Below are positions 42,490-47,543 of a stretch of DNA of 47,543 nucleotides, one piece after another; position 1 is the stretch's first letter, and the number at the start of each line of letters is the position of its first letter. Source of the stretch: Clostridia bacterium (lineage in GTDB: Bacteria > Bacillota > Clostridia > Oscillospirales > QAMX01); contig JAFRWU010000003.1 in assembly GCA_017441705.1 (NCBI GenBank), positions 1 through 47,543 of the forward strand, given 5' to 3'. A program made the position numbers and the translations under genes. The notes below the pieces were generated by a model. The model made no database searches, was not told the DNA's origin, and worked only from the letters and a program-made list of their open reading frames with translations.

Positions 42490-43500
42490 TCAGGTATTCT
42501 CCGTTCCGCCGGAAGGTTCCTTGCGGCTTATCACCCAACTCGTCTCGTGGATGCCGGTCTCGAACTGCGAGGTGTCGAGCTTCCAGTCCGCGCCGCTGCG
42601 GAAACGCTTGCGGAACGTCTTCCCCAGAAGCCCCTTTTCCTCGAGATGGATGTAGCAGGCCCGGTCACAGGCGCGGCCGCAGATGGAGGTCCGGTAGAAA
42701 TGCTTGGCGGGGGGATAAAAATAAGTGTCGTTCAGGATCTCCCGGGCGCCTTCGGCGTCGAATTCGGCGGTACCGTTGATGACGTCCATCCGGTTTTCCA
42801 GTTCCGCGTAGGCCTCCGGCGGCATGAAGGGGTTCTTGCTGCCGTTGGCGCCGTTGTAGTAGACGGCGCAGCGCCAGGTGTCCATCGTGCCGTCCTCTGC
42901 GAGGGCATGGCCGGGACAGGCCCGGATGCATTCGCCGCAGCGGTCGCAGAGCGTTTCGGTCACGAGAGGCGTCTCCTCCAGCTCCGCATCCGTAAGGATG
43001 AAGCAGTACCGGATGAACGGCCCGTAGTCCTTCGTCAAAAGCGAGTGGATCATGCTCTCCTCGCCCAGGCCGCAGAGCACGGCGCAGTGCAGGAAATCGA
43101 TCTGGTTTTCCGCCGTGACGCCCCTGCGGACGTCGGAATAGTCCACCTCCGGGTTCGTCCCGTCCGTTTCGGCCATGATGAGCTGGTTGCGGCGCTGGGG
43201 GATGGCCTCGAAGCCCTCCTCCTCGATGAGATTGGCGACGTTGATGAGTGCCATCGGCATGACCGTCTCTTCCAGGTTCTCCACGCCCATGGTGGTATAC
43301 TGATAGTAGGTCGTGCCCTCCTCGACGCAGCGGTAGATGCCGCGAAGCACACGGAAACCCAGTCCGATCACCGTTTTCGTGCCGGGGAAGACCCGGAACA
43401 CGGCGTCGTCCGGCGAAAACCGCGACACGGGGGCGAATCCGACGATATCCGCGTCGAAGCGTTTGGCGCAAGCCTCGATCAAGCTTCTTAAGTCTCTCAC
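42490..43500 (-). CDS. Double [4Fe-4S] protein, QueG/reductive-dehalogenase-like paralogue 3
   Basis: A 336-residue protein of the epoxyqueuosine reductase/reductive dehalogenase-like class. The N-terminal part aligns with the two upstream paralogues (YYQYTTMG ... NLIEEEGFEA). CGLGEESM and GPFIRYCFILTDAEL precede the first cluster CDRCGECIRACP (Cys185, 188, 191, 195). The second cluster ligands are Cys211 (TWRC) and CGRACDRAC (Cys274, 278, 282). It begins at GTG 43500, which overlaps the previous stop (GTGA) with GGAGG 10 nt upstream; an in-frame ATG at 43557 lies inside the neighbour and lacks a site. It has no signal peptide. Cofactor and substrate are unknown. Confidence 0.85.
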   Translation of the reverse strand: MRDLRSLIEACAKRFDADIVGFAPVSRFSPDDAVFRVFPGTKTVIGLGFRVLRGIYRCVEEGTTYYQYTTMGVENLEETVMPMALINVANLIEEEGFEAIPQRRNQLIMAETDGTNPEVDYSDVRRGVTAENQIDFLHCAVLCGLGEESMIHSLLTKDYGPFIRYCFILTDAELEETPLVTETLCDRCGECIRACPGHALAEDGTMDTWRCAVYYNGANGSKNPFMPPEAYAELENRMDVINGTAEFDAEGAREILNDTYFYPPAKHFYRTSICGRACDRACYIHLEEKGLLGKTFRKRFRSGADWKLDTSQFETGIHETSWVISRKEPSGGTENT

Positions 43501-44399
43501 AGTCTTCCCGCCTCCTTCAGATGGTGCCAGCATACGGTTTCGCAGCTCTTTCCGCACAGGCAGGGCAGGTAGCCGAAATGCGTGGGCGGGAGGAAGCGCA
43601 GTTTGGGGTAGATCGCCTGCGCGCTCTCCCGGTCGAAGCGCTTTTCCCCGTTCACGATCGCTTCCCGCTCCGGGTCGTCCCGCAGAAAGTCGTCGGTCAT
43701 GAAAGGATTGGACTTATGTGCGCCGCGATAGTAGACGCTGCACTGCCAGGTGTCCACGCCGTCTTCGGATACGGCGCGTCCGGGGCAGGCTTCCATGCAT
43801 TTCCCGCAGCGGTCGCACAGGGTCCCCTCGAAAGGCGGGTCGCATTCCAGCGGCATGTCCGTGATGATATAAACAAATCGCATGAAGGTGCCGTACTTCG
43901 GCACGATCACCCGTCCATGGAGACCGGGGCTGCCCAGTCCGCAGACCTCCGCGGCGCGGTTGAAGTCGATGATCACGTCCGGCGCAGGCTTGCCTTCTGC
44001 GACGGGGGTGGAGAATTCCAGCTCGTAGATCCGGTTGACCTCGGGATTGGCGGTCTTGTCGCCCTTGATCCGAAGACCGGGGATGAAACGCTGCAGGCAG
44101 GCGTCGTAGCCCGCGTCCTCGATCAGCGCGCCCATCTTTAAAAGGAAGATCTCCGAAAAGCTTTCGTCTATGTACTTGACGCCGAGATTGGCGTAGTTGT
44201 AGTACTGCCGCCTGTCCTCCATCGCATGGAACAGGCCCCGGGGGACCTTGATGCCGAAGCCGAGGATGGTCTTCGCCTTCGGCAGGATAGCGAAGGGGTT
44301 TCTCTGCGGCGGTTCGTCCCGCATCCGCTCCACGTCGCCGATCCCGCAGATCGTCGCGCCCAGTTCCGAGGCTTTCTCTTTGATATCTTTGGCCGTCAT
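43497..44399 (-). CDS. Double [4Fe-4S] protein, QueG/reductive-dehalogenase-like paralogue 2
   Basis: A 300-residue protein with the same layout as its neighbours. EVCGLGSPG and FVYIITDMPLE come first; the first cluster is CDRCGKCMEACP (Cys195, 198, 201, 205); the second set is Cys220 (TWQC) plus CGKSCETVC (Cys282, 286, 290). NPFMTDDFL after Cys220 matches NPFMPPEAY and NPFVPKEVF of the others, a signature of the set. It lies 13 bp after the gene at 44413 and overlaps the next by 4 bp, so the set is translated together. Known relatives use cobalamin or bind it weakly; no B12 motif is obvious here. Confidence 0.85.
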   Translation of the reverse strand: MTAKDIKEKASELGATICGIGDVERMRDEPPQRNPFAILPKAKTILGFGIKVPRGLFHAMEDRRQYYNYANLGVKYIDESFSEIFLLKMGALIEDAGYDACLQRFIPGLRIKGDKTANPEVNRIYELEFSTPVAEGKPAPDVIIDFNRAAEVCGLGSPGLHGRVIVPKYGTFMRFVYIITDMPLECDPPFEGTLCDRCGKCMEACPGRAVSEDGVDTWQCSVYYRGAHKSNPFMTDDFLRDDPEREAIVNGEKRFDRESAQAIYPKLRFLPPTHFGYLPCLCGKSCETVCWHHLKEAGRL

Positions 44400-44412
44400 A
44401 CTCCGCCCTCCG

Positions 44413-45492
44413 TCAGCGATCCATCTTCCAGGGCTTGCCGGTGCGCAGCGGTTCCTTGAACCGGCCTTCCATGCAGCCGCCCTTCTTTTCCAGCATGCTC
44501 ACACAGCCGCGGATGCAGCCTCCGCATTTTGCCATGTTGTAGCCCACCCAGCTGGGGAAATACTTCTCCAGCGCCACGTAGACCTTCGTGACCTCCTTCT
44601 CATTCGCCTCGGCCGTACGGCCTTCGAGCAGGTCCAGGGAGCCGTCCTCGTTTTTGTCGAAGACCTCCTTGGGCACGAAGGGGTTGTAATACCGGCCCGC
44701 GTGGGTGTAGAAGGCATAGCAGCGCCACATGTCGATATCGCCCCACTCGCAGATCTTCCCGGCGAGATTGACCTTCACCGACTTCCCGGAGTTGATCGCG
44801 GGGATGCAGCCGCCGGGGCACTCGCGCACGCAGGCGCCGCAGCGGCGGCAGAGCGGCGGGCCGGAGTACATCTCGTCGTATTCCAGCTCGGCGTCGGTGA
44901 AGATGAAGGCCAGACGCTGCAGGGGGCCGAACTCCGGCGTCAGGAGCATCTTGCTCCAGCCCATCTCGCCCAGTCCGCAGATGACCGCCGCCAGCCGGAA
45001 GCTGAACTGCAGATCCGGCGGGACCTTGTCCGGAGCCACCTCGCGGGTATACTGCACGCTGCGATGATGGGCTGTCTTGCCCTTGGCTCGTTTGCTGATC
45101 TCGATCTGCTCTTCCGGGGAGAGGGTGTTGCCGGGGCTGCCGTCCATGTCGGAGACCACGCCGCGGGCGCCGGTATTGCGATAAACTACCGCTTCGTAGC
45201 CCTCGTCCTCGATGACCTTGCCCACGTGGTACAGCACCGCCGGCGCGTAGATCTCGTTGATGCCGCCGTAGGCCATGGAGGGGTACTGGTAGAACTGCGT
45301 GCCCTCCTCGATGCCGCGCTGCACGCCCCGCGGAATGCGGAACGCCATCGCGATGCAGCTCTTCGCGCCGGGGAAGAGATACCGCGGATCCATCTCCGGC
45401 GGCGCGCTTGCGAAGCGGGACATCGGACCGATCCCGCATTTGTCGGCGCCGGCTTCCAGCGCGGCCTTCTTGATCATCTCACTCGTCAGCAT
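44413..45492 (-). CDS. Double [4Fe-4S] protein, QueG/reductive-dehalogenase-like paralogue 1
   Basis: A 359-residue protein, the longest and most divergent of the three. An insertion of about 35 residues (about 110-150) lies in the N-terminal half. ICGLGEMGWSKMLLTPEFGP and LAFIFTDAEL are close to the active-site lead-in of QueG and RdhA proteins. The first cluster is CRRCGACVRECP (Cys215, 218, 221, 225). Cys258 (MWRC) and CGGCIRGC (Cys323, 326, 330) make the second; here the spacing is CxxCxxxC instead of CxxxCxxxC. It overlaps the upstream U32-like gene by 14 bp. No Tat signal or RdhB-like anchor is present, so it is not a classical respiratory dehalogenase. Confidence 0.85.
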   Translation of the reverse strand: MLTSEMIKKAALEAGADKCGIGPMSRFASAPPEMDPRYLFPGAKSCIAMAFRIPRGVQRGIEEGTQFYQYPSMAYGGINEIYAPAVLYHVGKVIEDEGYEAVVYRNTGARGVVSDMDGSPGNTLSPEEQIEISKRAKGKTAHHRSVQYTREVAPDKVPPDLQFSFRLAAVICGLGEMGWSKMLLTPEFGPLQRLAFIFTDAELEYDEMYSGPPLCRRCGACVRECPGGCIPAINSGKSVKVNLAGKICEWGDIDMWRCYAFYTHAGRYYNPFVPKEVFDKNEDGSLDLLEGRTAEANEKEVTKVYVALEKYFPSWVGYNMAKCGGCIRGCVSMLEKKGGCMEGRFKEPLRTGKPWKMDR

Positions 45493-46480
45493 AGTTTTCC
45501 TCCAGATCGATCATAGCCTCTTCCAGGTTTGAATATATAAGCTTCCCGTCCTCCACGCGGCTTTCGATGCGGCTGTTTTCCAGCACGTACGGATAGATCA
45601 GCCCGGCGTGGTTCGGTTCCAGGAGCTCCAGGACGTTCCCGCGGAAGCGCCCCGCCGCATAGGCCTTCAGGATGCGCAACGGGCAGGGGCTGACCCGCGT
45701 CGCCAGCTTCAGGCCCTCGAAAAGCTCTTCGTACAGCCCGGCGTCTTCCGGGCGGAGAAAGCTCGTGCGCGTCAGCAGCGCCGCGCGGTTCTCCGGTTTT
45801 GAAAGGTAGCGCCGGCAGATCCCCTCGAAGGCGTAGCCGTTGTCCATCGCGGCGATCTCTGCCTCGTGCGAGACAAGATTGTCGTGGAACACGTGCGCTG
45901 AGCAGTGATTCAGGCAGCCGCTGTTGGCAAGGCCGTAGAGCTTCTTCCCGTTTTTGCCGCACCAGTCCCGCAGCTCGGCCAGCCGGGTGAGATCCCGGTT
46001 GTACTCCCGCGCCGCGTAGAAGCTGTCGAAGCAATCCGCAACGTAGTCCATCCCCTCGACGCTGCCGATGCTCATGTTGACCGAGGCCCGCGTGTCCAGG
46101 CCCGGGAAATTTTCATGGATGAACCGCGCGATCAGCGGGGAGGTCGTGGTGATCCCCCGCAGCGCGTACCGCCCGGCCAGGTAGTCCACCGTATTGCCGA
46201 CCTTCAGGAAAAACGCCCGGGACAGGCTGTCGCGGCCGTAGCAGGTGGCGTTGAAAAGCAGATTCAGCGCAATGCCATGATCAGAGAACGCCGCCAGGTC
46301 TTCCTCCTGGCGCCGCTGGGCTTCCCAGGGCGTCAGGCCGCCGGTCAGCGGCAGGCTGTTCCGCCCGTTGGCGAAATCGCCCCAGGAAAAGTATACTTCG
46401 CCGATGCGGTCCTTCAGACAGAGGATCGCCTCCCTGAAATCGGGCGTCCCGCATAACTGATACCCCACGGAAAGCTTCAC
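45479..46480 (-). CDS. U32 peptidase-family-like protein (putative Fe-S TIM-barrel)
   Basis: A 333-residue protein leading a four-gene operon. NSGCLNHCSAHVFHDN resembles the Cys-rich box of the U32 family (UbiU/UbiV, TrhP, RlhA), whose members carry a [4Fe-4S] cluster and take part in oxygen-independent hydroxylations; further Cys residues (GICRRY, SPCPLR) could complete the cluster. Repeated short beta-alpha units suggest a TIM barrel. The start is GTG 46480 with AGGAG 8 nt upstream. It overlaps the first Fe-S paralogue by 14 bp, so it is co-translated with it. Assignment to U32 is by motif only; the leader of about 165 nt can fold over the ribosome site. Confidence 0.65.
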   Translation of the reverse strand: MKLSVGYQLCGTPDFREAILCLKDRIGEVYFSWGDFANGRNSLPLTGGLTPWEAQRRQEEDLAAFSDHGIALNLLFNATCYGRDSLSRAFFLKVGNTVDYLAGRYALRGITTTSPLIARFIHENFPGLDTRASVNMSIGSVEGMDYVADCFDSFYAAREYNRDLTRLAELRDWCGKNGKKLYGLANSGCLNHCSAHVFHDNLVSHEAEIAAMDNGYAFEGICRRYLSKPENRAALLTRTSFLRPEDAGLYEELFEGLKLATRVSPCPLRILKAYAAGRFRGNVLELLEPNHAGLIYPYVLENSRIESRVEDGKLIYSNLEEAMIDLEENYADE

Positions 46481-46489
46481 AGACTCAAC

Positions 46490-46533
46490 TCCTGACTTCG
46501 GCCGGTACGTACGTTTTTATCAAGATCTCAGGA
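46490..46533 (-). promoter_or_regulatory. Leader stem that can hide the ribosome site of the Fe-S operon
   Basis: On the minus strand TCCTGA (from 46528-46533) can pair with TCAGGA (from 46490-46495), the latter containing most of the AGGAG ribosome site of GTG 46480. The loop is about 32 nt. Such pairing would lower translation unless something opens it. No known riboswitch class was recognised. Confidence 0.4.
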
Positions 46534-46653
46534 AGAACACTCCCTCTTCCGCAAGCGGCGAGATGAATTCCCGAAACATGAACGGAAGGAATAAAACGGG
46601 CCCGTAAATCCGGCATCATGCAGTTGCCATAAAAAAATACATCACTAAAGGAT

Positions 46654-46682
46654 ATTATAGTCCAAAACAAACGAGATTTCCA
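46654..46682 (-). promoter_or_regulatory. Promoter of the Fe-S operon
   Basis: On the minus strand TATAAT (46654-46659), consensus, with a weak -35 TGGAAA 17 bp upstream. It implies a 5' leader of about 165 nt before GTG 46480. Confidence 0.55.
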
Positions 46683-46763
46683 GTCCTAATTGCAGAAATG
46701 TCTCTTCCCTTCTTTTCCTTTTGTTTACAGGGGCTCTGCGCTTTCTTCCCATGCAAAAAATAC

Positions 46764-46795
46764 AGCCCTTCGCTGCATACCCACAGCGAAGGGCT
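46764..46795. terminator. Perfect 12-bp hairpin, terminator-like
   Basis: AGCCCTTCGCTG (46764-46775) pairs with CAGCGAAGGGCT (46784-46795) over an 8-nt loop. The T tract is better on the minus strand (TATTTTTT) than on the plus. It stands between two divergent promoters with no gene ending there, so it may be the remnant of a gene lost here or an insulator. Confidence 0.6.
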
Positions 46796-46917
46796 TTCAT
46801 CATTTGGATCTTTCCAACCGCAAGCCTTTCCGGATTCCTCTTTACCCTCAAACCCCCTGATACGGAGAATGATCGGGTGTCATGCGGGATAATCTCCTGC
46901 TTGGCGGCGCTTTTCTA

Positions 46918-46946
46918 TTGTCTTATTCTCGGATTCATGATAAAAT
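46918..46946 (+). promoter_or_regulatory. Promoter of the Nudix gene
   Basis: TTGTCT (46918-46923), 17 bp, TAAAAT (46941-46946), followed by a leader of about 90 nt. Confidence 0.65.
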
Positions 46947-47044
46947 GAATATATAAAAATAGCGGAGAAGGATTTCATACCAAGAGTAATCGCCGTCATC
47001 ATAGAATTGTTTGTTTTTATCTGCATTTTAAGGAGACTGTAAAG

Positions 47045-47506
47045 ATGGAAATAGAAGAGATGAACAGCACGAATTGGAGCCAGTCGGTTGCGGGGGTTTG
47101 CTTGAAGGACGGCAAGGTATTGCTTGCAAGACATACTTACGGGAGCGGAAAAGGAAAGTTGATCATTCCCGGTGGTTATGTCAAATTTGGAGAACTGCCG
47201 GAAGAGACCTTGGTACGGGAATATCTGGAGGAGACCGGAATAAAGGTCAGAGCAGGCAGACTGCTTGGAATCCGGTTTAATGAAAAGGATTGGTACGTTA
47301 TCTTTGCCGCTGAATATATTGAGGGAGTGGCAAAATCGGACGGCGATGAAAACAGTGAAGTAGTCTGGATGGATATTGATGATGCACTGCACGATGACGC
47401 TGTTCCCGGACTTACAAAAGCGCTCGTCGAGTGTGCACAAAAGGAGTCCGGATTTCACTTGACACCTTATCAGACAAATAAGGTTAGGAATCAACTGTAT
47501 GCGTAA
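47045..47506 (+). CDS. Nudix hydrolase
   Basis: A 153-residue Nudix protein. The Nudix box is complete: Gly44, Glu50, then REYLEETGI with Arg58-Glu59, Glu62-Glu63 and Gly65, which binds Mg and cleaves nucleoside diphosphate-X bonds. ARHTYGSGKGKLIIPGG is the usual lead-in. AAGGAG lies 9 nt before ATG. Its GC content (roughly 45-48 percent by eye) is lower than the window average (over 60 percent), and codons such as AAA, GAA and ATA are more frequent, so it may have been acquired recently. The gene is complete, 37 bp before the window end. Confidence 0.92.
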   Translation: MEIEEMNSTNWSQSVAGVCLKDGKVLLARHTYGSGKGKLIIPGGYVKFGELPEETLVREYLEETGIKVRAGRLLGIRFNEKDWYVIFAAEYIEGVAKSDGDENSEVVWMDIDDALHDDAVPGLTKALVECAQKESGFHLTPYQTNKVRNQLYA

Positions 47507-47543
47507 AACGACAACTGTTTTTAACGGTTTCAGAGGACTTCAT

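Larger units (their letters stand above)
46481..47044. other. AT-richer divergent intergenic region (564 bp)
   Basis: No convincing gene. It holds the promoter and long leader of the Fe-S operon (46481-46659), a perfect 12-bp hairpin (46764-46795) and the Nudix gene promoter (46918-46946). Base composition is clearly lower in GC than the rest of the window. Short frames crossing it run through the hairpin and promoters and have no ribosome site. Confidence 0.6.

Noticed and set aside
42490-45492. The three Fe-S proteins as true respiratory reductive dehalogenases
   Set aside because: They lack a Tat signal, an RdhB anchor gene and an obvious corrinoid motif; they may only share the ferredoxin-like end.
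46485-46670. A 61-codon minus-strand frame in the Fe-S operon leader
   Set aside because: It begins upstream of the probable transcription start and overlaps the promoter, and no ribosome site precedes it.
1-47543. tRNA, rRNA, CRISPR arrays, prophage or insertion sequence
   Set aside because: No cloverleaf, conserved rRNA segment, regularly spaced repeat array, integrase or transposase motif was seen on either strand.

Overview
The window looks like chromosomal DNA of an uncultured, high-GC, low-GC-lineage-type Firmicute (Clostridia, probably an anaerobic gut or rumen Oscillospirales/Christensenellales relative). The reasons are strong AGGAGG-type Shine-Dalgarno sites before nearly every gene, textbook SigA promoters with 17-bp spacers (several TTGACA/TATAAT-like), intrinsic terminators, and typical Clostridia families (membrane MerR plus YhfC protease, YwaF-like protein, DppA/M55 peptidase, ECF sigma plus membrane anti-sigma, MATE transporter). 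There is no sign of an outer membrane, phage, insertion sequence, CRISPR array, tRNA or rRNA. Both window ends are cut from a longer contig.

Layout. 1-488: intergenic DNA with a 119-bp hairpin-rich direct repeat in two copies, 360 bp apart. 489-8385: a carbohydrate cluster with one Gfo/Idh/MocA oxidoreductase divergent from an operon of TIM-barrel isomerase, Thr-type sulfatase-fold enzyme, two Gfo/Idh/MocA oxidoreductases, Cys-type sulfatase and a second isomerase. No product has a signal peptide, so this reads as a cytoplasmic pathway for a sulfated or otherwise esterified sugar. 8609-10170: MerR/YhfC pair. 10547-13070: L,D-transpeptidase and a MATE transporter fused to a histidine-kinase-type ATPase domain. 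13131-16303: SsuABC/ThiY-like ABC importer behind a Crp/Fnr regulator that has a consensus promoter and a start-site palindrome. 16454-18799: cytoplasmic GH9. 18964-25131: radical SAM (YhcC-type), serine hydrolase, YwaF-like/SGNH pair, UroD-like protein and MBL hydrolase. 25295-30872: GH36 alpha-galactosidase, an unassigned large glycosidase-like protein, GNAT and M55 peptidase. 31050-32827: ECF sigma and membrane partner. 33019-34161: amidohydrolase. 34252-46480 (all minus strand): ferredoxin-type aldo/keto reductase, DinB protein, acyl-CoA ligase, a 1479-residue surface protein, and a four-gene Fe-S operon. 47045-47506: Nudix hydrolase in a visibly AT-richer stretch.

How it fits together. 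Most of the window is a scavenging/glycan-use region: intracellular glycosidases (GH9, GH36, a glycosidase-like protein), sulfatases, dehydrogenases and isomerases fed by importers not present here, plus scattered regulators and envelope functions. The two places most likely to hold something undescribed are (i) the four-gene operon 42490-46480, where a U32-family-like protein is followed by three tandem, divergent paralogues of the QueG/reductive-dehalogenase-like double [4Fe-4S] family, and (ii) the 1822-8385 operon, which pairs a Cys sulfatase with a sulfatase-fold protein whose catalytic Cys-x-Pro-x-Arg has become Thr-x-Pro-x-Tyr, embedded among 3-keto-glycoside-type oxidoreductases and isomerases.

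Limits: families were recognised by eye from motifs; substrates are inferences. Very long antisense reading frames accompany many genes because of the high GC content and were discarded.
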